Position numbers and translations under genes: made by a program
Notes under the pieces: generated by a model
What the model was told of the DNA's origin: nothing
The model's database searches: none
Seen by the model: only the letters and a program-made list of their open reading frames with translations
Part shown: piece after piece, positions 17,523-27,113 of the stretch
How the letters are laid out: the number at the start of each line of letters is the position of its first letter
Numbering within the stretch: the stretch's first letter is position 1
Origin: Pinibacter soli
GTDB taxonomy: Bacteria > Bacteroidota > Bacteroidia > Chitinophagales > Chitinophagaceae
Direction of reading: 5' to 3'
Length of the DNA: 64,000 nucleotides
Assembly: GCF_029961145.1 (NCBI RefSeq)
Contig: NZ_JASBRG010000003.1
Coordinates: forward strand, 434,001 to 498,000

Positions 17523-18815
17523 TCACGGTAATTTCGAAAGATCCACAACCGGTTGTTTAGACGTCGCAGGTCGTTTATAATTGCCATTAAGCTGAGTGTA
17601 GTTGCTGAAGAAGCCACAGTTTTGCAAATAGAACAAACCGCTTTTATCCAGGCCTCCTGCATAATCCATGCGAAAGCCGCTGTGTGCCGTGTTATCACCT
17701 GTGAACTTCGCATCCGTCAATTCGATCCACTTGCCGTTTGCATCACATACCCACTGGTTGCCAAACAAAACCTTTCTTGTTTTATTACCCTGCTCAGGAT
17801 TAAAGTTCTCCAGAAAGGAGTGGAGGTGCTTTAGATATGTGGCTGTTTTTGGTCGTTTAAATGAGGCAACCAATTGCCATTCATTTTTTTCCGGTGCAAA
17901 GAAATAAGCCGTGTAAGTTGTTGTGTTGTTACTGTTATCGGGTTGAGCGTGTAATAAGAACTTATAGGTGTTACCAGCTTTCCAGTCATAACGCAAATAA
18001 CTTTGTCCGCCAGAGCCTTCATTGCCAAACTCACCCGTATGAACGCCTTCTCCTTTACGAAGCATTACTATTTGCTGATCAGCCGGAATTTGTTTAGGAT
18101 CATTGGTAGAATAGGGGCTCCATAAAGAAAATAAAATTCTTCTTTCTGTAGCTGAGTTTACCTGGATACCGAAATAGCCTTCGGCAAATCCATTGGCCAT
18201 GTAATAAGAGCCTATTACATCTTCACCAACCGGAACTGTGATCTCATTGTAGAACCACTCGGCCTTAATATCGTTGCTCAATGTATAACCAAGATGCACA
18301 GAAGGTCCGCGGCGTCCCCAGTAAAAGAAATTGCCTTCATTGTTCTTTACGAAAACAGTTTTTGAATTAACGGCAGTTCCGGAAACAGTATAGCTCCTGA
18401 TATCCGCGAAGGCGTTCCCGCTTTTCTCAACTCCTTTCAATTCCAGTTTTATATAGCCAGTATCCTTCACGCGCCATTCACCTGCATTTACAAGTGTATC
18501 GTTCTTTGTAAGTTTTATTTTCTTCGACTGATTGCCAATGGCAGCAGTAATAGTGCTTTTGTCATCTGTAGATGCATTTAACAACAACTTGAGAGTGCCT
18601 GGTTGCGTAACACGCACATATATTTCAAGTACAGTGTTTTCATTGTTCCATCCGGAAACACCATTTTTCTTTACTATGTTTTCGTTATTGCTAGTAAAAG
18701 TGTTACCACCAGCGGGTACAACCACTGATGTGTCGGTTGCTGTTGCAAATGAATGCAGCGAAATGACGCTGAATAGACAGCAGATAAGTAGTGATAAAGA
18801 AAGCGTTTTTTTCAT
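17523..18815 (-). CDS. DUF3472/DUF5077 secreted carbohydrate-associated protein
   Basis: A 430-residue protein with a clear signal peptide (LSLSLLICCLFSVISLHSFA). The N-terminal 150 residues resemble DUF5077 (VVPAGGNTFTSNNENIVKKNG, beta-rich), and residues from about 165 to 370 resemble DUF3472 (FFYWGRRGPSVHLGYTL, EVIGSYYMANGF-like, YFGIQVNS). Both families occur mainly beside glycan-degrading enzymes in Bacteroidota, but no activity is known to me. It is on the same strand as the kinase and GH109-like genes, 160 bp downstream of them with a hairpin between. It is probably a secreted glycan-binding or accessory protein of that locus. Confidence 0.75.
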   Translation of the reverse strand: MKKTLSLSLLICCLFSVISLHSFATATDTSVVVPAGGNTFTSNNENIVKKNGVSGWNNENTVLEIYVRVTQPGTLKLLLNASTDDKSTITAAIGNQSKKIKLTKNDTLVNAGEWRVKDTGYIKLELKGVEKSGNAFADIRSYTVSGTAVNSKTVFVKNNEGNFFYWGRRGPSVHLGYTLSNDIKAEWFYNEITVPVGEDVIGSYYMANGFAEGYFGIQVNSATERRILFSLWSPYSTNDPKQIPADQQIVMLRKGEGVHTGEFGNEGSGGQSYLRYDWKAGNTYKFLLHAQPDNSNNTTTYTAYFFAPEKNEWQLVASFKRPKTATYLKHLHSFLENFNPEQGNKTRKVLFGNQWVCDANGKWIELTDAKFTGDNTAHSGFRMDYAGGLDKSGLFYLQNCGFFSNYTQLNGNYKRPATSKQPVVDLSKLP

Positions 18816-18878
18816 GTAGTGTTATTTGGAAATTGTTTACTGTAGAGTGAACTCAAATTGTTGCAGATTTATTTACCA

Positions 18879-18948
18879 CTAAGTAACTAAGGCCACTAAG
18901 TTCACTAAGAAATTTCCTTAGTGTGGTTTAGTGGCCTTAGTTACTTAG
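18879..18948. repeat. Long hairpin of ctaagtaactaaggccacta words
   Basis: CTAAGTAACTAAGGCCACTA (18879-18898) pairs with TAGTGGCCTTAGTTACTTAG (18929-18948), a perfect 20-bp stem. An inner partial stem uses CACTAAG/CTTAGTG. The arms themselves are quasi-tandem (ctaag repeated). It lies 32 nt after the kinase stop codon on the minus strand. Confidence 0.75.
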
Positions 18949-18979
18949 TTATAATCTTTAGATGCAAAGCATCTATTGA

Positions 18980-20107
18980 CTAGCTCCTGATTGCTCCAAG
19001 CTTATCTTCCTTCTCCGTAAGCCTCTGCAGCAGCGTGATCTGGTTGTTTGCCCGGACGAAATTGTGCTCAGGATATTTTGCGCCGTAGTATTTATCATTA
19101 TTCAGGTAATCCGTTAAGAAGCGGATCGCCTGCATGTAAATGAGAAATTTTCCTGCGTAAAGAAAATGCTGTTTTTCATCATCAGTAAGTTCCTTTGCCA
19201 TATATTCATTATAACCCTGCACAATAGCCCGGTAGAAATCTTCCCGAATAAGGATCTTGCTAAAGTCGCTCTCTTCCTCGCTTACAGGCGACAGGTACGT
19301 GCGCATCATGTCTCCTACATCGCTGATGAAAAGCCCCGGCATAATGGTATCAAGATCAATAATGCATATGCCTTTACCTTGTTTGTCGAACAACACGTTG
19401 TTGATCTTTGTGTCGTGATGTGTTACACGTTGCCTGAAACTATCGGCAGAATGTATCCTCTCAAACTCTTTTACAATTGCTTCGAATTGCTTGATGAGTT
19501 TAATGCTTTCCTGCGCCTGTTTGATCCTTTCTGCATTGCCGTTTTTTAGAGCAGTTTGAAATTGTTGATAACGCAACGAAAGATTATGAAAGTCATGCAA
19601 AGTGATTTTCAATTTGTTTACATCAAAACCCGAAAGCGATCCTGTAAATTTTCCAAATTGAAATGCAGCCTCGTATGCCTGCTCCGGCGATTCAGCAACA
19701 TCAATCGTGTGTGAATCAGGAATAAAAGGCATCAGGCGGAAATAGCCGAACGTTTCATCATAAAACATTTCTTCGCCGCAAATCGTTTGTACAGGTGTTA
19801 CAAACAAATAGTGAGGATGTTGGTCGTGAATGAAATCAGCAATGGCTCTCACATTGTTGGCGATGAGTTGAGGCTGACTAAAAATTTCGCTGTTTACATT
19901 TTGCAAAATAAACTTACGGCGGCCAGACTCCACCTTCCAGGTTTTATTAATAAGGCCGTTTCCAAAAGGTTGGGCTTGCGTGACTTCATGATCGATGCCG
20001 TAAGCAAAGAAAATTCTGCGCAGGAACTCTTCAAGTGATGCAGGCCGATCCTTTATCGCCTGCTTTTCATGTTGATGCATAAAAATCTGTTTGTTAGAAT
20101 TCATCAT
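18980..20107 (-). CDS. Aminoglycoside-phosphotransferase-fold kinase, NahK-like
   Basis: A 375-residue small-molecule kinase of the APH/choline-kinase fold. Visible motifs are FGNGLINKTWKV (nucleotide loop), the catalytic THHDTKINNVLF (Brenner-type, Asp base) and the metal-binding IDLDTIMPG followed by DVGDMMRTYLSP. The last two closely resemble N-acetylhexosamine 1-kinase (NahK/LnpB), which phosphorylates GlcNAc or GalNAc at C1. Its start overlaps the end of the GH109-like gene by 14 bp, so the two are coupled. Together they suggest release of a GalNAc-type sugar followed by phosphorylation. Homoserine-kinase-like alternatives are possible. Confidence 0.78.
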   Translation of the reverse strand: MMNSNKQIFMHQHEKQAIKDRPASLEEFLRRIFFAYGIDHEVTQAQPFGNGLINKTWKVESGRRKFILQNVNSEIFSQPQLIANNVRAIADFIHDQHPHYLFVTPVQTICGEEMFYDETFGYFRLMPFIPDSHTIDVAESPEQAYEAAFQFGKFTGSLSGFDVNKLKITLHDFHNLSLRYQQFQTALKNGNAERIKQAQESIKLIKQFEAIVKEFERIHSADSFRQRVTHHDTKINNVLFDKQGKGICIIDLDTIMPGLFISDVGDMMRTYLSPVSEEESDFSKILIREDFYRAIVQGYNEYMAKELTDDEKQHFLYAGKFLIYMQAIRFLTDYLNNDKYYGAKYPEHNFVRANNQITLLQRLTEKEDKLGAIRS

Positions 20108-21449
20108 TTAATGCGAATACAGGTTTTCTATACATCCATTGACCGCCTGTAAAGTCAGGGAATTCTACTGTTTGATGACCAAGTTCAATAGACTGCTCGC
20201 TCAAAGGAGTAATTGCACTCCATGCTGCAGCATCATACACGTCCATTGGGGTAGGTATTTTGCGCTTGATCGATTCAATGAATGAATGGATCACGAAGAA
20301 GTCCATTCCGCCATGTCCCGCGCCGGCTGTTTCTTTCGACCAACGCTGCCACAACGGGTGATCATATTTGTCGAGCCATGATTTTGCATCATCCCATACA
20401 TCGTTTTGTTTTGATTGACCTTCGATATAAACACTCTTGTTTACATCCATCCACAATCCCTTTGTTCCCTGCACGCGGAAGCCCAATGAGTATGGACGCG
20501 GAAGATTTGTATCGTGTTGCAGAATGATCGTTTCACCATTTGAACAACCGATCATCGTAGTAACAATATCGCCGAGTTTAAAGTTCACTTTAGCATTCGG
20601 ATGATTTTCACCACCAACTTGCACAATGTGTTCATGCAATCCTCTTGATTTTGTAGCATAAGAACACAACGACAAAAATCTATTTCCCCTGTTTATGTTG
20701 ATAGCATGTGCGATTGGCCCGATGCCATGAGTAGGGTACAGGTCACCATTGCGGAACAAGGAGTGGTTTGTGCGCCAGTGTGCCTCTGAAAATCCTTTCT
20801 CGCCAAACTCAGCACCATTGCCATATGCGCTTTTTCCGTCATTGAATTTCACGCCGCGTAGATCGTGCTGATAACCGCCTTGTAAATGGATCAGCTCTCC
20901 AAACAATCCTTGCCTCACCATATTTAACACAGCCATTACATCTCTGCGGTAGCAAACGTTTTCAAGCATCATCACGTTTGCTTTATTTTGTTCTGCTGCC
21001 TTAACAACATCCCAGTGGTCCTGTAGGGTAATGCCAAGAATTACTTCTGTACCCACATATTTAATACCCCTTTCAAGCGCACCGATGATCATTGGTTTGT
21101 GCCATTCCCATGGAGTAGCAATTACAACCCCATCAAGTTGTTTTTTCTCCAGCATTGTTTTCCATGCGTAATCATTACCTGTGAAAATTTCCGGAGATTT
21201 TTTTCCGCTCTTCGCAATTGTTTTTTTAGCAAACTCAAGCATACGATCGTCAACATCGCAAATGGCGACGAGATCAACATCATCTCTTCTTAATAACAGA
21301 TCAAGATGGCCAAGACCACGCATCCCCGTTCCAATAAGTCCTATTTTAACTTTTACATCGACACCGGATGCAAATAAATTTGCGGAAGGTAACAATGCTA
21401 ATCCGGCAGCAGTCAAACCGGTGTTGCGTACAAAGTTTCTTCTGTTCAT
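20094..21449 (-). CDS. Gfo/Idh/MocA-fold protein, GH109-like glycosidase
   Basis: A 451-residue NAD-dependent protein exported by a Tat-like signal (MNRRNFVRNTGLTAAGLALL, with RR). The Rossmann motif GLIGTGMRGLGHLDLL is followed by AICDVDD, WEWHKPMI, GTEVILGI, YPTHGIGPIAHAININRG and GAGHGGMDFFVIHSFIES. This set matches the glycoside hydrolase family 109 (alpha-N-acetylgalactosaminidase, NAD+ hydride-shuttle mechanism) better than ordinary sugar dehydrogenases. The overlap with the NahK-like kinase supports an amino-sugar substrate. A plain Gfo/Idh/MocA oxidoreductase remains possible. Confidence 0.82.
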   Translation of the reverse strand: MNRRNFVRNTGLTAAGLALLPSANLFASGVDVKVKIGLIGTGMRGLGHLDLLLRRDDVDLVAICDVDDRMLEFAKKTIAKSGKKSPEIFTGNDYAWKTMLEKKQLDGVVIATPWEWHKPMIIGALERGIKYVGTEVILGITLQDHWDVVKAAEQNKANVMMLENVCYRRDVMAVLNMVRQGLFGELIHLQGGYQHDLRGVKFNDGKSAYGNGAEFGEKGFSEAHWRTNHSLFRNGDLYPTHGIGPIAHAININRGNRFLSLCSYATKSRGLHEHIVQVGGENHPNAKVNFKLGDIVTTMIGCSNGETIILQHDTNLPRPYSLGFRVQGTKGLWMDVNKSVYIEGQSKQNDVWDDAKSWLDKYDHPLWQRWSKETAGAGHGGMDFFVIHSFIESIKRKIPTPMDVYDAAAWSAITPLSEQSIELGHQTVEFPDFTGGQWMYRKPVFALNDEF

Positions 21450-21944
21450 GCAGTGAAAGTTATGTGTTACAAGTTTTGAGTAATTAGTTATAAGTTGTGA
21501 GTTTCGAGGTCTAAGAATGAATATTTTGATTGTTGCAGGAATCTTCCAACTTACTCAAAAACTCATTACTCAAAACTCAAAACTGTCTTTTTCGCGAATC
21601 AAAGTAGAACAATATTTTTTACGAAATACACGCAAACGGTTGCGTGATTTTTATAAAAAAGGGGGTTGTAGCTTAGAATTAGAAACGACGAAAAGCCTTG
21701 CAGGCTCTTATCCGAACCATCATCATGACTAAATGATTGACTCAGTAAAATGCCAGCTGAATATAGCGATTGCCATGAAGATGATAAAATAATACAGCAA
21801 AATAATTGAATGACTGAATAACTGAGTAGTTGAATCAATGAATTATTGAATAATTGAGTTTTAACGCAAGATTGTTTTGCAGCTTAATTATTCAATGATT
21901 CAATAATTCGGTTCTTCAGTTTGTTTTTTTTATATCTTTCAAAA
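21450..21944. other. Divergent gap with two word-type inverted repeats
   Basis: A 495-bp gap between the divergently read GH109-like and large hydrolase genes. One inverted repeat (about 21466-21590) uses AAGTTTTGAGTAATTAGTTA against TTACTCAAAAACTCATTACT and ACTCAAAACT. A second one is listed separately at 21804-21918. No gene and no clear operator for the LacI regulator could be picked out by eye. Confidence 0.5.
21804..21918. repeat. Hairpin of gaataactgag / ttgaataattgag words
   Basis: The left arm carries TTGAATGACTGAATAACTGA (21804 onward) and TGAATTATTGAATAATTGAG; the right arm (21880-21918) carries CTTAATTATTCAATGATTCA and ATAATTCGG. The words match those at 42741-42821 and 46980-47020. 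The element sits directly in front of the large hydrolase gene. Confidence 0.55.
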
Positions 21945-24932
21945 ATGAAACATCTTCTCGCTGCGGCCCTAATTCTATCTGCACAGGTAACTATCGCTCA
22001 ACAAATAAAGTATACAGTTTGCAACGATTGCTGGAACCGTGATTCACTCGGCAATCATAGAGTGGTCATAGAATTTAATGGCGCCGGTAAAATTGCAAAA
22101 GCAATAATCCCGTGGAGAAGAAACGACGAAAATCCGCAGGACAAGCGAGTCATAGTGCAGGATAGCAAAACAGGCAATAAAATATTAAATGTAAATGCCG
22201 TTGATATTTCAAGAGAAAATGGCACCGTTTATTTTGAACCCGTTTCCGGAAAAGGCACTTACAATGTGTACTACATACCTTACAGAAATGAAGGTAAAAG
22301 CAATTACCCCAAAGGCGTTTATTTAAAGCCAGAACAAACTGCATCCGCAGAATGGTTGAAAACTATCAACCCTAAGGCGGCTGCAAACGCAACCGTGGCA
22401 AGGATTGAGGCGGTTGATTCTTTCAACACTTTCTATCCGATGGAAGTTATTGCGACAGCAAAAGAAACAAATGTGCTGAAAGCAAAATATGCCAAACAAC
22501 CGTTCATTGTGTTTCCGGAAGATAGGCAGTTCTGTATTCGCATAAAGCATGACTTGCCTTACCGATGGATACAAAAAGGAGCACAAAGTTCATTTCAGGG
22601 CGAAGCTGCAAAAGGTGAATTCTATGCTTATCAGTTAGGTGTATATGCTTTGAAAGATCTGCAAAACGTCAAGGTAGCTTTTAGTGATTTGAAAAATGCT
22701 GCCGGAAAAACGATCAACACGAAACAGATCACTTGCATCAACACAACAGGCGTTTCATACGATGCGAAACCTTTTACTCAAAATGTAGATGTTACCGCAA
22801 ATACTATTCAGCCGCTTTGGTGCGATATTGCAGTGCCTGCAAATATTGATGCGGGAATTTATTCAGGGAAAGCAACCGTAACTGCAAACAATGCAAAGCC
22901 CGTTACCATAAATATCAACCTGACAGTTAATAGCAAAACCCTTGCAGATGGCGGCATTAACGAGCCATGGAAACAAACACGTTTGCAATGGTTAAATTCT
23001 ACACTGGCACAGGATAATGACGTTATCGCGCCTTACACACCACTTGAACTTGTTGGCGATACAGCAGTGAATTTGCTGGGCAGAAAAATCATCATTAATA
23101 AAGATGGTTTTCCAAAACAGATCCAAACTTTTTTCACAGAAGAAATGACGGGTCTTTCAACAACACCGAACTCTTTGCTGTATGAAGGCATTCATTTTCA
23201 TTTCACCAGACAAAGCAATGGTAAAAACATTGACCTCAAAAGCGCCGGTTTTTCCTTTACAGAAATAAAACCCGGCACGCTAAAATGGCAGGCAACAAAT
23301 ACATCTGATTCTTTGCAAATGGATGTAAACGCATCACTTGAGTTTGACGGTTTCTTATCATATACAGTGAAAGTAATTGCCTTACAGGACATGGATTTTA
23401 AGGACATCGTGCTGCATATTCCTTTCCAAAAAAATATGACTACTTACATGATGGGATTGGGACAAAAAGGCGGTTACCGTCCTGAGTTGGTAGATTGGAA
23501 ATGGGATGTGGCAAACAAAAATCAGGATGGTGCATGGATAGGAAATGTTAACGCAGGTTTGCAATTTTCTTTAAGAGATGAAAAATATGTGCGACCGCTC
23601 AATACTAATTTCTATCTGCAAAAGCCATTGCAATTGCCTACATCTTGGGGCAATGATAACAAAGGAGGTATACAAGTGGGCATTAAAGGTTCTTCGATGT
23701 TGGTGAATGCTTACAACGGCGCACGCCGCATGAAGAAAGGAGAGGTGCTGTATTACAATTTCAATTTACTCATAACACCGTTTCACCCCATCAATACAGA
23801 GTTTCAGTGGAGCACCCGCTTCTATCATCAATACAATGACATCGACAGCATAAAAAGAACGGGTGCAACAGTGATCAATATTCACCACGCAACGCCAATC
23901 AATCCATGGATCAACTATCCTTTTATTGAGTGGAAAAAAATGAAGTCGTATATTGATGAAGCGCATAGCAAAGGCATGAAGGTGAAGATCTACAATACTG
24001 TTCGCGAACTTTCCAATCATGCATACGAAACATTTGCATTAAGAAGTTTGGGACACGAAGTTTATTCTCCTGGTAAAGGTGGTGGCTACAGCTGGCTGCA
24101 GGAGCATGCTGCAGAAGATTATATCGCTGCATGGTTTGTACCTGAAATTAGAGATGCGGCCATCATCAACAGTGGTATGAACCGTTGGCACAACTATTAT
24201 GTTGAAGGCATGAACTGGCTCACGCAAAATGTTGGAATCGATGGCATCTATCTCGATGATGTTGCATTTGACCGTATCACGATGAAACGCATCAAACGAG
24301 TGCTTACAAAAGACGGACATCCCGGAATCATCGATTTGCATTCTGCCAATCAATACAACAAAAGCGACGGATTTAATAACAGCGCTAATTTGTACATGGA
24401 ACATTTTCCATACCTCAATCGCTTGTGGTTTGGTGAATATTTCGATTACGAAAAAAATGCCCCGGACTTTTTCTTAACTGAAGTAAGTGGTATCCCATTT
24501 GGTTTAATGGGCGAAATGCTCGAAGGCGGAGGCAATCCGTGGCGCGGAATGATCTATGGCATGACCAACCGTATGCCGTGGACAAGCAACAGCGACCCAA
24601 GGCCAATCTGGAAATTGTGGGATGAATTTGGCATCAAAGGTGCTGAAATGATCGGTTATTGGAGTACCAATTGCCCGGTAACAACTGACAATGAAAAAGT
24701 AAAAGCAACCGTTTATAAAAGCAAGGGAAAAGCGTTGGTGTCAGTTGCGAGCTGGGCCGCAGATAATGTGGATATTCATCTGAAAATTAACTGGCAATCA
24801 CTTGGCATTGATCCGTCAAAAGCGACGATTACCGCAAAGGAAGTGACCAATTTCCAACCCGCTAAAACATTTGCCGCAGGCGATGCGATAAGTGTTGAGA
24901 AGGGAAAAGGGTGGTTGTTGATTATCGAATAA
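21945..24932 (+). CDS. Large secreted glycoside-hydrolase-like protein (DUF6067 type)
   Basis: A 995-residue exported protein (signal MKHLLAAALILSAQVTIA). The N-terminal 340 residues are beta-sandwich-like. The middle and C-terminal parts form a TIM-barrel-like catalytic module with GATVINIHHATPINPW, MKVKIYNTVRELSNHA and GIDGIYLDDVAFDR, where Asp771 and Asp772 are candidate catalytic residues, then GYWSTNCPV and a final beta domain. Proteins of this build are annotated as glycoside hydrolase domain (DUF6067) and lie near GH123/GH-A-like folds; a specificity cannot be given. It is divergent from the GH109-like/NahK-like pair and converges on a LacI regulator. The start at 21945 was chosen because the signal peptide begins there. 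Confidence 0.75.
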   Translation: MKHLLAAALILSAQVTIAQQIKYTVCNDCWNRDSLGNHRVVIEFNGAGKIAKAIIPWRRNDENPQDKRVIVQDSKTGNKILNVNAVDISRENGTVYFEPVSGKGTYNVYYIPYRNEGKSNYPKGVYLKPEQTASAEWLKTINPKAAANATVARIEAVDSFNTFYPMEVIATAKETNVLKAKYAKQPFIVFPEDRQFCIRIKHDLPYRWIQKGAQSSFQGEAAKGEFYAYQLGVYALKDLQNVKVAFSDLKNAAGKTINTKQITCINTTGVSYDAKPFTQNVDVTANTIQPLWCDIAVPANIDAGIYSGKATVTANNAKPVTININLTVNSKTLADGGINEPWKQTRLQWLNSTLAQDNDVIAPYTPLELVGDTAVNLLGRKIIINKDGFPKQIQTFFTEEMTGLSTTPNSLLYEGIHFHFTRQSNGKNIDLKSAGFSFTEIKPGTLKWQATNTSDSLQMDVNASLEFDGFLSYTVKVIALQDMDFKDIVLHIPFQKNMTTYMMGLGQKGGYRPELVDWKWDVANKNQDGAWIGNVNAGLQFSLRDEKYVRPLNTNFYLQKPLQLPTSWGNDNKGGIQVGIKGSSMLVNAYNGARRMKKGEVLYYNFNLLITPFHPINTEFQWSTRFYHQYNDIDSIKRTGATVINIHHATPINPWINYPFIEWKKMKSYIDEAHSKGMKVKIYNTVRELSNHAYETFALRSLGHEVYSPGKGGGYSWLQEHAAEDYIAAWFVPEIRDAAIINSGMNRWHNYYVEGMNWLTQNVGIDGIYLDDVAFDRITMKRIKRVLTKDGHPGIIDLHSANQYNKSDGFNNSANLYMEHFPYLNRLWFGEYFDYEKNAPDFFLTEVSGIPFGLMGEMLEGGGNPWRGMIYGMTNRMPWTSNSDPRPIWKLWDEFGIKGAEMIGYWSTNCPVTTDNEKVKATVYKSKGKALVSVASWAADNVDIHLKINWQSLGIDPSKATITAKEVTNFQPAKTFAAGDAISVEKGKGWLLIIE

Positions 24933-24949
24933 AGATGCTGCGCATCTTG

Positions 24950-25039
24950 TTTTGCCACAGAGGCACTGAAGACACAGAGGAAAGAAGATTTATTTGAAAA
25001 ACTCAGTTCTTCTGTGTCCTCTGTGCCTCTGTGGCAAAA
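24950..25039. repeat. Bidirectional gene-end hairpin of cacagagg words
   Basis: TTTTGCCACAGAGGCAC (24950-24966) pairs perfectly with GTGCCTCTGTGGCAAAA (25023-25039). Inside, GAAGACACAGAGG pairs imperfectly with CTTCTGTGTCCTCT. It lies between the convergent ends of the large hydrolase and the LacI regulator and probably terminates both. The same words form the 31.9-32.1 kb element. Confidence 0.8.
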
Positions 25040-25056
25040 TAACCGGCGCGAAGCGC

Positions 25057-26106
25057 CTATGAAGAGGCTTTATTCAACTCGAAGCTTTTATTGATCATCA
25101 ATAATCCTTCTATCTCCTCCTGATAATAGTTCCCCGTGACACCGGTACGCTGTAGTTTATCGTTGATGATGCGTATCAAAATCTCCATTGCTTTTTCTCC
25201 TTGTTTATAAGGATACTGCTCGATCGAAGCGATCGGTGGAAACGCTGTGTAGCTAGTGATTGGCAGGTTTGCATAACTCGCAAAGAAAATGTCCTCATTA
25301 ATCTTCAGATTATGTTGTCTTGCATATTGCATCACATCGAGATGCACATAATCGTTAAAAGTGATAATAACTTCTGGAGGATTTTTCAATGCAAGCAATT
25401 TTTCCATCGCCTTGTAAGTGCTCTCGCGGGAAAGGTCTGTTTGCTCAAGTAATCGCATATCAACCTTCAGTTTTTTCTTCGAGATGCCTTCAATGTAGCC
25501 TTTAAGACGATCGTGTGTCGCAATTAATTTATCGGGCCCGTTAATAAAGCCGATTCTCTTAAAACCCCGGCTGAACAGCCAGTTCACCATTTCAATAGTG
25601 CCCTTGTATAGGTTGCAGTAAACTTTGTGTGCATTGTCAAAAGGCGGTACACGATCAAAATACACAATCGGAATATCATATTTTTCCAACCTTGCCAGGT
25701 GATCATAGTTGTTGGTGTATTTTGAAAGAGAAATGATCAGGCCGTCAACGCGTTGTTTTTTCATTGCTTCCAATACTTTTTTCTCACGTTCTGTACCATC
25801 AAAACTTTGCCCGAAAAGAATGGTATAATTATGCTCCATTGCTGCAGTTTCAATGCCACTAACGGCCTCTGAAAAAAATTCTTCTTTAATATAAGGAAGA
25901 ATCACGCCGATGATGAAAGTCTTTTGCTGCTTGAAAAAAATGGCTTTTGTGTTCGGCTCGTAGTTTAATTCTTTGGCCAATTCCTGAACACGTGTACGTG
26001 TGCGCAAACCTATACTCGGGTGATTGCTCAAGGCGCGGGATACAGTTGACACGGATACATTGAGTTGCTTGGCAATCTCTTTAATCGTGGGCAGTTTGTT
26101 TTCCAT
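25057..26106 (-). CDS. LacI/GalR family transcriptional regulator
   Basis: A 349-residue regulator. The N-terminal helix-turn-helix (TIKEIAKQLNVSVSTVSRALSNHPSIG, residues about 6-31) and hinge (RVQELAKELNYEPN) are typical of the family. A periplasmic-binding-protein-like effector domain follows (IIGVILPYIKEEFFSEAVSGIE, DGLIISLSKY, IPIVYFDRVPP, RIGFINGP). The ATG at 26106 gives the standard LacI N-terminus; a frame reaching 26169 adds an atypical leader. It is located at the edge of the carbohydrate locus and converges on the large hydrolase, so it is the likely local repressor. The sugar effector is unknown. Confidence 0.92.
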   Translation of the reverse strand: MENKLPTIKEIAKQLNVSVSTVSRALSNHPSIGLRTRTRVQELAKELNYEPNTKAIFFKQQKTFIIGVILPYIKEEFFSEAVSGIETAAMEHNYTILFGQSFDGTEREKKVLEAMKKQRVDGLIISLSKYTNNYDHLARLEKYDIPIVYFDRVPPFDNAHKVYCNLYKGTIEMVNWLFSRGFKRIGFINGPDKLIATHDRLKGYIEGISKKKLKVDMRLLEQTDLSRESTYKAMEKLLALKNPPEVIITFNDYVHLDVMQYARQHNLKINEDIFFASYANLPITSYTAFPPIASIEQYPYKQGEKAMEILIRIINDKLQRTGVTGNYYQEEIEGLLMINKSFELNKASS

Positions 26107-26215
26107 CTCTAATTTAGAGCACTCAAGGTAAGCAAAAGTTTGGTTATAGTTTTTCCTTTCGCCGGACAATTTGGGAATTATCGGCGTAATATCAAAAAGC
26201 TTTTTGAATAGACTT

Positions 26216-26974
26216 TTAAACCATATTCATTTGTCTTATCTGTGTTTTATACTGTGCGGGTAGTAAAATGGATTGAATGAACCATTCGGCATTCATTCTG
26301 CGGACAATTTTGTAGATATAAACCATCGGCTTTATCACCGAACTTTTGCCTAGATTTAAGTTTTCGAGTACAATTTCATTAGCCACCAGTTTTTGTGATT
26401 CCAGCAAGATGAAATATCTGAAACTGCCTAAATGTTTTTTGTATTGTTTGAAAAGATCAGCGGTGTATTTGCTGTATTGCAAATTGCTGGCCTGCTGTTG
26501 TGAATATTCCGTTTGCCATGTTGCATAGCTCGAAGGAATGTTGCTTAAACCCATACGTGTCGCCATTCTATAAAATACTTCCACAACATCATCTTTTTCC
26601 CGGTCAGTTAATTTTCTATCCAATACTTCAAACGACGCAATCGAATAATGGATCAACATGTATAATACATCGCGGTAGGCCCAGTCGGGAATTGCTGCCC
26701 CACGAGCTGTTTCAACGCCTGTGTGTATTTTGCGCATCTTATCAATAGCGGCATGTGCTTTTTCTTTCGGCGAAAAAATGATTTGTCGTGCATAACCCAC
26801 GGTGGAAAATAATCTTCCCAAAGGATCGGAGGGGAGCTTACCTGTAAAGTAAAGCCAGTCAACAGACTTATTCAGGGCGAATTCAGCCGCAGCGCCGGCA
26901 AATATCAGCAGGATCACATCTGCCTTGCCCCATATCTTTTGCACAATATGATCTTGTTCAACAAAGTATTCCAT
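26216..26974 (-). CDS. MpaB-like oxygenase-fold protein (DUF2236)
   Basis: A 252-residue soluble helical protein matching the DUF2236/MpaB family. The visible pattern is an N-terminal acidic segment, then ADVILLIFAGAAAEFALNKSVDW, DPLGRLFSTVGYARQIIFSP, the conserved HTGVETARGA-type loop and WAYRDVLYMLIHYSIASFEVL. Family members bind heme through histidines; fungal MpaB and bacterial latex oxygenase are relatives, but the substrate of most is unknown. The next gene downstream on the same strand is the LacI regulator, 110 bp away; there is no evidence of a shared role. Confidence 0.75.
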   Translation of the reverse strand: MEYFVEQDHIVQKIWGKADVILLIFAGAAAEFALNKSVDWLYFTGKLPSDPLGRLFSTVGYARQIIFSPKEKAHAAIDKMRKIHTGVETARGAAIPDWAYRDVLYMLIHYSIASFEVLDRKLTDREKDDVVEVFYRMATRMGLSNIPSSYATWQTEYSQQQASNLQYSKYTADLFKQYKKHLGSFRYFILLESQKLVANEIVLENLNLGKSSVIKPMVYIYKIVRRMNAEWFIQSILLPAQYKTQIRQMNMV

Positions 26975-27113
26975 AACTGCTTTTAAAGTTAACGATAACG
27001 AGTATTAAGTCAAAAAGGGAAAGTCAAAAGTTAAAAGCCGTACAAGCCGGGTATTGCCTAATTGTAAGCAGATCAACACGAAAGCCTTTGAATTTTTCTT
27101 TCTTCCTTTTGAC

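Noticed and set aside
21640-21720. Possible tRNA-like stretch (GGGGTTGTAGCTTAGAATTAGAAA)
   Set aside because: Only the D-arm-like word resembles a tRNA; no anticodon stem, T-arm (GGTTCRA) or acceptor pairing could be built.
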